In this document: positions 52,102 through 60,867 of the stretch, in pieces | Numbering within the stretch: the first letter of the stretch is position 1 | Layout of the letters: each line of letters starts with the position of its first letter | Source: Microbispora sp. H11081 | GTDB lineage: Bacteria > Actinomycetota > Actinomycetes > Streptosporangiales > Streptosporangiaceae | DNA length: 64,000 bases | NCBI RefSeq assembly: GCF_012999535.1 | Contig: NZ_JABBWV010000002.1 | Span: 248,001 to 312,000, forward strand | Direction of reading: 5' to 3' | Notes under the pieces: model-generated | Seen by the model: only the letters and a program-made list of their open reading frames with translations | The model's database searches: none | What the model was told of the DNA's origin: nothing | Position numbers and translations under genes: made by a program

Positions 52102-53076
52102 TTACGGGATGTCGACCCGGCACAATCCCTCGGCCAGAACCTTCGTGGTCAGGCGCGTACGGCTGTCGCAGCCCAGCTTGGCGAAGATGTGCTCCAGATG
52201 GGTGGTCACGGTCCGCACGCTCAGGACGAGCGCGGCGGCGATCTGCGGGTTGGAGTCGCCCTGCGCGACCCGGGTGAGCACCTCGATCTCCCGCGCGGTC
52301 AGGTCGTACGGCGGGGCCGCGCACGGCCGCTCGGCGATGACCGCGCCCTGGATGGAGCCGTGGAAGCCAACGCCGGCCCGGTGCAGGCGCAGCTCGCGCC
52401 ACTGACCGGCGCCGTCCAGCCACAGACCCCGCCGCGACAGGTCGCGGGAGTCGATGAACGCCCTGGCCAGCTCGGCCATCGCCGGTTCCGCGGCGAGCGC
52501 CTCCGACGGGGGCCACCCGGCCACGTCCCTGCGCCGCCCGCCCCTCTCGTAGGCGACGGCGTGGAAGCCGGGCGGCAGGCCGAGCGGGTCGACGACGCAG
52601 TGGGTCACGTCGGTGAGGTGGGCCAGGGCGGGGGAGACCGCGCTGATCACCGCGGGCGCCTCCGGCGGCAGCTCCGCGCGGGCGCCGACGTGCAGCAGCC
52701 CGGTGTAGCGCCCGCCGGTCAGGAACAGCGGCGTGCTGATCCCGGCGCGCCAGCCGTACGGCTCCAGGTGGCGGCGGAAGTAGCGCTCGGTGCCGGGGGA
52801 GCCCATGACGACGGGCGTGCGCCGCGACATGGCCCGGCGGTAGGCGTCGAGCCTGGCGTACTCCTCCGCGGCGTCGTCGTCCACGCGGGTGTAGCCCGCG
52901 GAGACCAGCGAGCGGTGGCGGCCGGTCGCCGGGTCGAACGCGACGAACTCGTAGGCCTCCAGGGGGATGACCTCGCCCAGCGCGGTCATCGCCCCGTGCG
53001 CCCCCTGCCGGGCCACCTGGAAGCCGAGTTCCGCGACGGCGTGCAGGCTCCGCGCGCTGAGGCTGATTGCGTCCAT
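52102..53076 (-). CDS. LuxR-family regulator with GAF-like sensor
   Basis: A 324-residue regulator. The N-terminal part (about 5-170) resembles a GAF domain (ALGEVIPLEAYEFVAFDPATG, GLLHVGA). The C-terminal LuxR helix-turn-helix has LTAREIEVLTRVAQGDSNPQIAAAL and SVRTVTTHLEHIFAKLG. There is no receiver Asp. The ATG at 53076 has GGAGGATCC before it, which decides against a frame ten residues longer. It is divergent from the ABC importer operon (120 bp) and may regulate it. Confidence 0.87.
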   Translation of the reverse strand: MDAISLSARSLHAVAELGFQVARQGAHGAMTALGEVIPLEAYEFVAFDPATGRHRSLVSAGYTRVDDDAAEEYARLDAYRRAMSRRTPVVMGSPGTERYFRRHLEPYGWRAGISTPLFLTGGRYTGLLHVGARAELPPEAPAVISAVSPALAHLTDVTHCVVDPLGLPPGFHAVAYERGGRRRDVAGWPPSEALAAEPAMAELARAFIDSRDLSRRGLWLDGAGQWRELRLHRAGVGFHGSIQGAVIAERPCAAPPYDLTAREIEVLTRVAQGDSNPQIAAALVLSVRTVTTHLEHIFAKLGCDSRTRLTTKVLAEGLCRVDIP

Positions 53077-53196
53077 GGATCCTCCATGCTCAGCCTGCCC
53101 GGTCAAGCCGCCGTAAGGAATACGTAAAGTCTCCGATGCAGACGGGGGCTCGGTTACCTACCCTCACCCGCAACACGACGAAGAGGCGGAGGACCA

Positions 53197-54792
53197 GTGC
53201 GGGTCACGAGAAGCCGGGCGGCCGCCCTCGCTGTGGCGGCCATCATGCTGAGCGGCGGGTGCGGGGGAGGGTCATCGCCGGCGGGCGGCGGCAAGGCGGC
53301 GAACGAGTTCTCCGTCGCGCTGACGGAACCCGACCATCTCACCCCGGGCAACACATCGAGCAGCTACTCGCTCACCGTGCTCGACGCGTTGTTCGACACC
53401 CCGGTCGCCATCGACCCGGCGTCGGGCACGCCGCTGATGCGGGCGGCCGAGTCGGTCACCAGCACCGACCAGAAGGTCTGGACGATCAAGTTCAAGCCGG
53501 GACGGACGTTCGGCAACGGCGAGCCGGTGACCGCGCAGAGCTTCGCCGACGCCTGGAACGCGACCGCGTACGGGCCGAACGCGTGGACCAACAACTACTA
53601 CTTCGACAAGATCGAGGGCTACGACGAGCTCAACCCCGAGAGCGGGGAGCCCACCACCGACAAGCTGAGCGGTCTCGAAGTCGTCGACGACACCACTCTC
53701 AAGGTGACGCTCACCGCGCCGTTCAGCCAGTTCCCGATCACCCTGGCGTGGATCGCGTTCGCGCCGATGCCGAAGGCCGCCTTCGCCGACCTCAAGGCGT
53801 ACGACCAGGCGCCGATCGGCAACGGGCCGTTCGTGCTCGACGGCGCCTGGGAGCACGACAAGCAGATCAAGGTGAAGCGGTCGCCGTCCTACACCGGCGA
53901 CCGCCCGGCCAAGGCCGACGCGGTGACCTTCAAGATCTACGCAAGCCGCGACACCGCGTACACCGACCTGCGGGCCGGCCGGGTCGACCTGCAGCTCACG
54001 ATCCCCCCGGCGAGCGCGCCGGAGGCGAAGAAGCTGCTCGGCGACCGGTACGTCGCGACGGCCGGCGGCACGATGGACTACCTCGGCCTCCCGGTCTTCG
54101 ACAAGCGGTTCGCCAGCGCCGACCTGCGCAAGGCCATCTCCATGGCGATCGACAGGCAGGCCATCGTGGACGCGGTCTACAACGGCACGTTCAAGCCGAT
54201 GGCGTCGCTGCTGGCGCCGCTGGTGCCCGGCTACCGCGAGAACGCCTGCGGCGAGGCGTGCGCGTACGACCCGGCCAAGGCCAAGGCGCTGTACGACCGG
54301 GCGGGAGGCTTCACCGGCACGCTGAACCTGTGGTTCTCCAACGCCGACCCCAGCTACGAGCAGTGGATGACGGCGGTCGCCAACCAGCTCAAGCAGAACC
54401 TCGGCGTCGCCGACGTCAAGTTCCGCAAGGTCCCGGCGTCCGACTACCTCTCGACGCTCCGCGCGCACAAGCAGGACGGGCCGTACCGCAACAACTGGGT
54501 CATGGACTACCCGAGCCCGCAGAACTACCTGGAGTCCATGTGGGGCGAGGGCAACCGGATGGGCTGGGAGAACAAGGAGTTCCTCGACCTGATCGGCCAG
54601 GCCAACTCGGCCCCCACCTTCGACGACAGCATCCCGCTCTACCAGAAGGCCGAGGACATCGCGCTCGCCGAGATGCCGATGATCCCGCTGTGGAACTGGC
54701 AGGACCAGATCGGCTACTCCACCAGGCTCAGCGGAGTGAACGTCACGCCGTACAGCGCCAACCTGGACGCGGTCAGCGTCACACAGGGGTGA
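53197..54792 (+). CDS. ABC transporter peptide-binding lipoprotein (SBP_bac_5)
   Basis: A 531-residue substrate-binding protein with a lipobox LSGGC (Cys near 27), so it is anchored on the outer membrane face. Family 5 features are seen in EFSVALTEPDHLTPGNTSSS, LFDTPVAIDPASG, FGNGEPVTAQSFADAWN, PIGNGPFVLDGAW and RKAISMAIDRQAIVDAVY. Such proteins bind oligopeptides, dipeptides or nickel complexes. GGCGGAGGA gives a strong ribosome-binding site for the GTG. The two permease genes follow by 7 bp. Confidence 0.92.
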   Translation: MRVTRSRAAALAVAAIMLSGGCGGGSSPAGGGKAANEFSVALTEPDHLTPGNTSSSYSLTVLDALFDTPVAIDPASGTPLMRAAESVTSTDQKVWTIKFKPGRTFGNGEPVTAQSFADAWNATAYGPNAWTNNYYFDKIEGYDELNPESGEPTTDKLSGLEVVDDTTLKVTLTAPFSQFPITLAWIAFAPMPKAAFADLKAYDQAPIGNGPFVLDGAWEHDKQIKVKRSPSYTGDRPAKADAVTFKIYASRDTAYTDLRAGRVDLQLTIPPASAPEAKKLLGDRYVATAGGTMDYLGLPVFDKRFASADLRKAISMAIDRQAIVDAVYNGTFKPMASLLAPLVPGYRENACGEACAYDPAKAKALYDRAGGFTGTLNLWFSNADPSYEQWMTAVANQLKQNLGVADVKFRKVPASDYLSTLRAHKQDGPYRNNWVMDYPSPQNYLESMWGEGNRMGWENKEFLDLIGQANSAPTFDDSIPLYQKAEDIALAEMPMIPLWNWQDQIGYSTRLSGVNVTPYSANLDAVSVTQG

Positions 54793-54799
54793 CCGGAGG

Positions 54800-55729
54800 G
54801 TGAGGTACGCCGCGCAGCGCCTGGTCCAGGCGGTCCCGGTCTTCTTCGCGACCACCTTCCTGATCTACGCGATGGTGTTCGCGCTGCCGGGCGACCCGAT
54901 CCTGGCGCTCGCGGGCGACAAGCCGGTGCCCGAGCAGGTGCTCGCCGTGATGCGGGCGCGCTACCACCTCGACGAGCCGCTGCTCGTGCAGTACGGCCAC
55001 TACATGCTCGGGGTGTTCCGGGGCGACCTGGGGGAGACCTTCACCGGCCAGCCGGTGAGCGAGCTCCTCCAGGACCGGTGGGGGGTCACCGCGCGGCTCG
55101 CGCTCACCGCCTGGGTGTTCGAGCTCGCCGTCGGGGTGGGGCTCGGCGTCCTGGCCGGGCTGCGCAGGGGCGGGGCCGCCGACACGGCGGTCCTCGCCGG
55201 CACGACGTTCGTCATCGCGGTCCCGGTGTTCGTGGTCGGGTACACGGCCCAGATCGTGCTGGGCCTCAATCTGGGGCTGTTCCCGACCGCGGGGACCGAC
55301 GAGGGCTGGCCGGGCAGCTACCTGCTGCCCGGCATGGTCCTGGGCTCGTTCGGGCTGGCGTACGTGGCCCGGCTCACCCGCACCTCCCTCGTGGAGAACC
55401 TGCGCGCCGACTACGTGCGCACGGCCACCGCCAAGGGCCTCGCCCGGCGGCGGGTGGTGGGCCTGCACGCGCTGCGCAACTCGCTCATCCCGGTCGTGAC
55501 CTACCTCGGCGTCGACTTCGGCAACCTCATGGCGGGGGCGGTCGTCACCGAGGGCATCTTCAACCTGCCCGGCATCGGCCAGCAGGTGTTCCAGTCCATC
55601 CAGCTCCAGGAGGGCCCGGTCGTCGTCGGCGTCGTCACCCTGCTCGTCATGATCTTCATCCTCGCCAACCTGGCCGTCGACCTGCTGTACGGCGTGCTCG
55701 ACCCGAGGATCCGCCGTGCTCGCGCGTGA
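54800..55729 (+). CDS. ABC transporter permease (DppB/OppB type)
   Basis: A 309-residue inner-membrane permease with six helices. It starts RYAAQRLVQAVPVFFATTFL, has DPILALAGDKPVPEQVLAVM and the EAA-type loop VRTATAKGLARRRVVGLHALRNSLIPV that contacts the ATPase. It forms a heterodimer with the next gene product. The start overlaps closely with the upstream stop and it overlaps the next gene by 14 bp. No ATPase gene follows. Confidence 0.92.
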   Translation: MRYAAQRLVQAVPVFFATTFLIYAMVFALPGDPILALAGDKPVPEQVLAVMRARYHLDEPLLVQYGHYMLGVFRGDLGETFTGQPVSELLQDRWGVTARLALTAWVFELAVGVGLGVLAGLRRGGAADTAVLAGTTFVIAVPVFVVGYTAQIVLGLNLGLFPTAGTDEGWPGSYLLPGMVLGSFGLAYVARLTRTSLVENLRADYVRTATAKGLARRRVVGLHALRNSLIPVVTYLGVDFGNLMAGAVVTEGIFNLPGIGQQVFQSIQLQEGPVVVGVVTLLVMIFILANLAVDLLYGVLDPRIRRARA

Positions 55730-56555
55730 CGCGTGGGCGGAGTTGCGCGGCCGGGCGGTCTTCTGGTTCTCCGCCGCTGTCCTGGTCGTGGCCCTCGCGA
55801 TGGCGGCCTTCCCCGGGCTGTTCGCCCGTCTCGGCCCCAACGAGCAGTGCGACCTGCGCATGTCCAAGCGCGGCCCGGCGAGCGGCGCGCTGTTCGGGTA
55901 CGACCTGCAGGGCTGCGACTACTGGTCTCAGGTCGTGCACGGCACACGGGCGTCCATCGTGGTCGGCGTCGCCGTCACCGTCTTCGCCCTGCTGATCTCC
56001 GTCGTGCTCGGGCTGGTCGGCGGCTACTACGGCGGCGTCGCCGACGCGCTCATCTCCCGGACCACCGACGTGTTCTTCGGCATCCCGTTCGTGCTGGGCG
56101 CGACCGTCGTGCTGGTCGCCTTCCCCGACCACGGCATCTGGGCGATGACGCTGGTCCTCGTGCTGCTCGGCTGGACGACCATGACCCGGCTGATGCGCGG
56201 CCAGGTCATCGCCGTCAAGGACATGGACTTCGTCGCCGCCGCCCGCATGCTGGGCGCGAGCGACCGCAGGCTGATGTTCCGCCACATCCTGCCCAACGCG
56301 ATCGCCCCGGTCATCGTGGTGGCCATGCTGAACGTCGGCAACGTCATCGCGGGCGAGGCCACCCTCGACTACCTCGGCGTCGGCCTGCAGTACCCCGACG
56401 TGTCGTGGGGCCTGCAGCTGAACATCGCCCAGACGTTCTTCGCCGAGCACCCGCACCTGCTGGTCTTCCCCGCGCTGTTCCTCACCGCCACCGTGCTGAG
56501 CTTCCTCATGCTCGGCGACGTCGTCCGCGACGCCCTCGACCCCCGCCTGCGGTGA
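55716..56555 (+). CDS. ABC transporter permease (DppC/OppC type)
   Basis: A 279-residue inner-membrane permease. A first helix (about 13-35) is followed by a periplasmic section with HGTRASIVVGVAVTVFALLI, then the EAA loop VIAVKDMDFVAAARMLGASDRRLMFRHILPN and DYLGVGLQYPDVSWG. It is the partner of the previous gene. The operon ends here: the following genes converge from the other strand, so the two ATPases usual for this family (DppD, DppF) must be encoded elsewhere or be shared. Confidence 0.92.
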   Translation: MLARDAWAELRGRAVFWFSAAVLVVALAMAAFPGLFARLGPNEQCDLRMSKRGPASGALFGYDLQGCDYWSQVVHGTRASIVVGVAVTVFALLISVVLGLVGGYYGGVADALISRTTDVFFGIPFVLGATVVLVAFPDHGIWAMTLVLVLLGWTTMTRLMRGQVIAVKDMDFVAAARMLGASDRRLMFRHILPNAIAPVIVVAMLNVGNVIAGEATLDYLGVGLQYPDVSWGLQLNIAQTFFAEHPHLLVFPALFLTATVLSFLMLGDVVRDALDPRLR

Positions 56556-56562
56556 GCGGGTC

Positions 56563-57834
56563 TCAGGTGAGGAGGCGGTCGAGGACGCGGACGCCGAACT
56601 CAAGGCCCTCGACGGGCACCCGCTCGTCGAGGCCGTGGAACATGCCGAAGTAGTCGAGGTCAGGCGGCAGGAGCAGCGGCGCGAAGCCGTACCCCCTGAT
56701 GCCGATCCTGGCGAACCACTTGGCGTCGGTGCCGCCGGTCATGACGTACGGCACGGGCCTGCCGGCGGGGTCCTCGGCGAGCAGGGCGGCGGTGAGCTCG
56801 TCGTACAGCCCTTCCGCGGGGGAGGATACGGCCCCCTCGAAGTTGACGAACTCGCGGGTGATCTTCGGGCCGAGCAGCCGGTCGACGGTCTCCAGGAACT
56901 CCTCGCGCTGCCCAGGCAGGAACCGGCCGTCCACGTGGGCCTGGGCCGTGCCGGGGATGACGTTGACCTTGTATCCCGCGTCGAGCATCGTCGGGTTCGC
57001 CGAGTTGCGCAGCACACCTTTGAACAGCGCGGCCGCGCGGGGGATCCGCTCGATCTCCTCGTCCAGCCGGCCGGCGTCGATCGGCCGGCCGAGCGCCCGC
57101 GACAGCTCCTCGATCAGCCTGGCCACCTCGGGCGTCAGCCGTACCGGCCAGGTGTGGTCGGCGAGGCGGGCGAGGGCACGGGCGAGTTCGGCCACGGGGT
57201 TGTCCACGGCGGGTTTCGACCCGTGACCGGGCACGCCGCGGGCGGTCAGGCGCATCCAGGCGGTGCCGCGCTCCCCGACGGCCACCGGATAGACGCGGAC
57301 GTCGCCCTCGTACCAGGAGAAGCCGCCGGACTCGCTGATCGCCTCCGTGCAGCCCTCGAACAGGTCGCGGTGCCGCTCGACCGCGTGGCCCGCGCCGTAC
57401 TCGCCGGTGGACTCCTCGTCGGCGAGGAACGCCAGCACGAGATCGCGCCGGGGGCGCACGCCCCTGCGCGCGTTCTCGCGGGCCCAGGCGAGGGTCATGG
57501 CGAGCGTGCCCTTCATGTCGACCGCGCCCCGGCCGTGCACGCAGCCGTCGGCGATCTCACCCGAGAACGGGTGCGTACGCCATTCGGCGGGGTCGGCGGG
57601 CACGACGTCGAGGTGCCCGTGCAGGAGCAGCGCGTCGGGGCTGTCGCCGGGGATGCGGGCCACCACGCTGGTGCGGCGCGGCGCGGACTCGAACACCACC
57701 GGCTCGATCCCGGCCTCGTCGAGCAGCGACGCCACGTATTCCGCGGCCCGCCGCTCGCCCGGCCCGTCGCCTGACCCGTCGTTGGTGGTGTCGATCCGCA
57801 GCAGTTCCGAGCAGATCGTCGCGACCTCAGTCAC
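56563..57834 (-). CDS. M20-family metallopeptidase
   Basis: A 423-residue zinc peptidase or deacylase. Metal ligands are visible in LLHGHLDVVPA, GRGAVDMKG, ADEESTGEYGA and the final FHGLDERV. The dimerisation domain is about 190-300. Members cleave dipeptides, acyl amino acids or carboxypeptidase substrates. The GTG at 57834 overlaps the upstream S9 peptidase gene by eight bases. It converges with the peptide ABC transporter. Confidence 0.9.
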   Translation of the reverse strand: MTEVATICSELLRIDTTNDGSGDGPGERRAAEYVASLLDEAGIEPVVFESAPRRTSVVARIPGDSPDALLLHGHLDVVPADPAEWRTHPFSGEIADGCVHGRGAVDMKGTLAMTLAWARENARRGVRPRRDLVLAFLADEESTGEYGAGHAVERHRDLFEGCTEAISESGGFSWYEGDVRVYPVAVGERGTAWMRLTARGVPGHGSKPAVDNPVAELARALARLADHTWPVRLTPEVARLIEELSRALGRPIDAGRLDEEIERIPRAAALFKGVLRNSANPTMLDAGYKVNVIPGTAQAHVDGRFLPGQREEFLETVDRLLGPKITREFVNFEGAVSSPAEGLYDELTAALLAEDPAGRPVPYVMTGGTDAKWFARIGIRGYGFAPLLLPPDLDYFGMFHGLDERVPVEGLEFGVRVLDRLLT

Positions 57835-59668
57835 AGTCCCCCCCTTCCAGTTTCAGCGGTGGCACCTCGGGGGTGGGGAATCCGAAGACGATCCCGTAGA
57901 ACGCCAGCTCGGCCTCCAGAGCCCGGACGATCGTCTCCTCACGCCGCCACCCGTGCTGTTCCCCTTCGAAGCTTAGGTACGCCCAGCGGTGCCCGTGACG
58001 GGCCAGCGCGGCGGCGAAGCGCTCCGACTGCGCCGGATCGACCACCTTGTCCTCCAGGCCGTGCAGGAGCAGGGCCGGGCCGGACGCCCGTTCCGCGTGC
58101 AGCTCGGGTGATCTGTCCAGATAGCGCTGCCTGGTCTCGGGCAGCGGGCCGATCAGCCCGTCGAGGTAGCGCGACTCGAAGTCGTGCGTCTCGGCCGCCC
58201 AGCGCTCGGGGTCGGAGATGCCGTAGTGGGACACCGCGCCGCAGAAGACGTCGCTGTGGACGAGCGCGGCCATCGAGGTCCAGCCGCCCGCGCTGCCGCC
58301 CCTGATCGCCACCTTCTCCGCCCGTCCGGTGTCCAGCAGCCACCGCGCCACTGTCGCGCAGTCGCGGACGTCGACCACGCCCCAGTTGTGCCGCAGCCGC
58401 TCGCGGTAGGCCCGGCCGTAGCCGGTCGAGCCGCCGTAGTTGACCTCGGCGACGCCGATGCCCCTGCTGGTGAAGTACGCGATCTCCAGGTCGAGCACCG
58501 GCGCGGCCGAGCTCGTCGGCCCGCCGTGCACGAACACGACGTACGGCGCGGGCTCGCCGTCGGACGGCGCGTACAGGTGGGCGTGCACTCCGTCCGCGGT
58601 CTCCCCGACGGTGACGGCCTCGGGTGTGGGCAGTTCGGCGTCCGGGGGCACCGGCTTGCCGGGTGACAGCACCTCACGCGGCCCGGTGTCCAGGTCGACC
58701 CGCACCACCTCGTACGGCCGGTGGGGCGAGGCAGCCACGCCCACGACGTGGGAGCCGCGGGCCGACAGGGCGGGCGCCCAGTGGGTGTAGCCGCCGCCCA
58801 CGTCCCTGATGGAGCTCGTCTGGGCGGGGTCGTCGAGGATACCGAGCCGCCGCTCGTCGGCCGTGCCGTACACGGCGGCGATCTGCCCGTCCGCGACGGC
58901 GAAGAACGTCGCGCCGATCTTCCAGGTGGCGTCGCCGAACTCCAGCGGCAGCGGGGTCAGGTCGCGCGCCGTGCCGTCCAGCCCGACGAGGTGGATGTTC
59001 CACCAGCCGGTGGGGTCGGTGACGGCGTACAGGCTGTCGTCGTCGCGCCACTCGGCCTGGCAGGTGGACGCGCCGGACAGCAGGACGCGGTGGGTGCCCC
59101 CGTCCACCGGTCCTGCGCAGAGCTCGGTGGCGTCCCAGGGCATGTCCGGGTGGTTCCAGCCGATCCACGCGAGCGTCCGCCCGTCCGGGGAGACGCGCGG
59201 GTTCATCAGGAAGTGGTGGGTCCGCACCACGCTGCGCAGGGGGGAGCCGTCGAGCGGCACCGCGACGATGTCGCGCTCGCCGCGGCGGGCGTCGCCCCGC
59301 TCCCGCACGCACCACACCTCGCCGCCGTGGACGACCAGGTCGGCGTAGCGGGCGGGCTCCTCAGGGGTGAGCGGAACCGGCTCCTCGCCGGGCCTGCACA
59401 GGTAGATCCGCCCGTCCGCCCAGTTGGTGAACACCAGACGGCCCTCGTGCGCCCGCCAGGACCGCCCGCCGTACTCCATGACCCGGTTTCTGGCGTTCCA
59501 GCCCTGCGGAAGCACGTCCTCGATCACGCCGTCGGCCCTGCGCCGGACCACGCAGCGCCTGCCGCCCTCTCCCGGGCGCGGCTCGTCCCACCAGACCTCG
59601 TCTCCCGCGATCTCCACCCACAGCGGGCGGTCGTCCACCCGCGCGACGTCGGCGGCCCGAATGGTCAC
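57827..59668 (-). CDS. S9 prolyl oligopeptidase-family peptidase
   Basis: A 613-residue cytoplasmic serine peptidase. The N-terminal 350 residues form a beta-propeller that restricts access to short peptides. The C-terminal alpha/beta-hydrolase domain has VFVHGGPTSS, the nucleophile in GGSAGGWTSMAAL, Asp in LLHGLEDKVVDP and His in FEGEQHGWRR. Start and end overlap the neighbouring peptidase genes by four and eight bases, so the three are a single operon. A role in breaking down imported peptides is likely. Confidence 0.9.
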   Translation of the reverse strand: MTIRAADVARVDDRPLWVEIAGDEVWWDEPRPGEGGRRCVVRRRADGVIEDVLPQGWNARNRVMEYGGRSWRAHEGRLVFTNWADGRIYLCRPGEEPVPLTPEEPARYADLVVHGGEVWCVRERGDARRGERDIVAVPLDGSPLRSVVRTHHFLMNPRVSPDGRTLAWIGWNHPDMPWDATELCAGPVDGGTHRVLLSGASTCQAEWRDDDSLYAVTDPTGWWNIHLVGLDGTARDLTPLPLEFGDATWKIGATFFAVADGQIAAVYGTADERRLGILDDPAQTSSIRDVGGGYTHWAPALSARGSHVVGVAASPHRPYEVVRVDLDTGPREVLSPGKPVPPDAELPTPEAVTVGETADGVHAHLYAPSDGEPAPYVVFVHGGPTSSAAPVLDLEIAYFTSRGIGVAEVNYGGSTGYGRAYRERLRHNWGVVDVRDCATVARWLLDTGRAEKVAIRGGSAGGWTSMAALVHSDVFCGAVSHYGISDPERWAAETHDFESRYLDGLIGPLPETRQRYLDRSPELHAERASGPALLLHGLEDKVVDPAQSERFAAALARHGHRWAYLSFEGEQHGWRREETIVRALEAELAFYGIVFGFPTPEVPPLKLEGGDCD

Positions 59669-60822
59669 CAGTTCCCCCCGGAGTCTGGAAGCGGAGTGCC
59701 GGGGGGATGCACGATGTGCGCGATCCCCCCGCTGCTCGTGGCGCGCAGCCAGACGTGCTCGAACGCGGCTCGCGGGTAGACCCGCCGCACCCCGTCGTCG
59801 TCCGGCGCGGCCGGGTCGTTCGCGATCACGTCGCCGTCGGCCGTGAAGCCCGTGACGACCATGATGTGCCCGCCGGTGGAGTATCCGGCACCCGGCAGTT
59901 CGTGGTCACGGAACGCCTGGGAGGTGATCACCGGGATTCCGGCGGCGATGAACCGCTCCAGCTCGGCCAGCGAGCGCAGCCGCGTGACGAAGCCGTCAAG
60001 GCCGTACCGCCCGGCGTACGCGACGCCGAAGGGCCAGTTGCCCGTCCCCTGGTAGCTGTGGTCGTACATGTCGCGCGCGGCGTGGTCGACCGCCGGGCAC
60101 GGGTCGCCGGGACCGACCCAGGCGAGGTCGGCGGGGGAGGGCCCGCGCCCCCAGTAGTCCAGCACCATCGTGAACGACGCGGGGCTGCACCAGGAGTCCC
60201 CGCCGCCGTCCCACTGCGGGTAGTGCCCCGCGTGGACCTTCTGCGAGCGGCGCGGCACGTCCAGCTCGACCGCCCGCAGTCCGGGCGGGCCGCCCCTGCG
60301 CGCCTGCCCCACCGCCGAGGCCATCACCGTCAGCGAACGCACGCCGCCGCCGCTCCCGTACAGGGTGGCGCGCACACGGTAGGAGGTGAAGGGGCGGGCG
60401 GCGACGAAGGTGTCCACCGCGACGTCCCCGTCGGCGTCCCCCTGGCCGGGCAGCGACGTGCGGTGGATGTCGGCGTCGGTCTCGGCCCACCGGCCCATGA
60501 CGTACCACTTGGTCAGGGCGCCGGTGACGGTCCGCGCCTGGATCTCGATCTCCAGCCAGGCGCCGGGCGGCGCGGCGGCCGTCCACGAGGGCACCAACTC
60601 GGTGGCCGGGAAGCCGATCTCCCGCTCGGGGGACGTCCAGCGCGTGCAGGGCCACTCCCGCTCACCGCCGGGCGCGAACGGGTCGAGGTATTTCGCGGTC
60701 CCCGTCTCCCCGGCCTCGACGGACCACCGGTGGAGGACGACGGGGCTCGCCTGGGGGCTCGGTCCGGCCGGCAGCAGGGTGACCACCTCGCCGATTGTCG
60801 TTACCGCCCTCACCTGGCGCAT
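59665..60822 (-). CDS. C39-like peptidase
   Basis: A 385-residue protein. The N-terminal 170 residues resemble beta-rich binding domains and have no signal peptide. The C-terminal papain-like domain has the cysteine nucleophile in DSWCSPASFTMVLDYWG, His in GGHIMVVTGF and Asp in VIANDPAAP. The C39-like group cleaves peptide bonds, often at glycine. Its ATGA overlap with the S9 gene makes it the first gene of the peptidase operon. The start at 60822 is ATG without a clear ribosome-binding site. Confidence 0.82.
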   Translation of the reverse strand: MRQVRAVTTIGEVVTLLPAGPSPQASPVVLHRWSVEAGETGTAKYLDPFAPGGEREWPCTRWTSPEREIGFPATELVPSWTAAAPPGAWLEIEIQARTVTGALTKWYVMGRWAETDADIHRTSLPGQGDADGDVAVDTFVAARPFTSYRVRATLYGSGGGVRSLTVMASAVGQARRGGPPGLRAVELDVPRRSQKVHAGHYPQWDGGGDSWCSPASFTMVLDYWGRGPSPADLAWVGPGDPCPAVDHAARDMYDHSYQGTGNWPFGVAYAGRYGLDGFVTRLRSLAELERFIAAGIPVITSQAFRDHELPGAGYSTGGHIMVVTGFTADGDVIANDPAAPDDDGVRRVYPRAAFEHVWLRATSSGGIAHIVHPPGTPLPDSGGNW

Positions 60823-60867
60823 CGGATGTTTTACGTATCCGGCACACAGGACATCAGCAGAGGTCCA

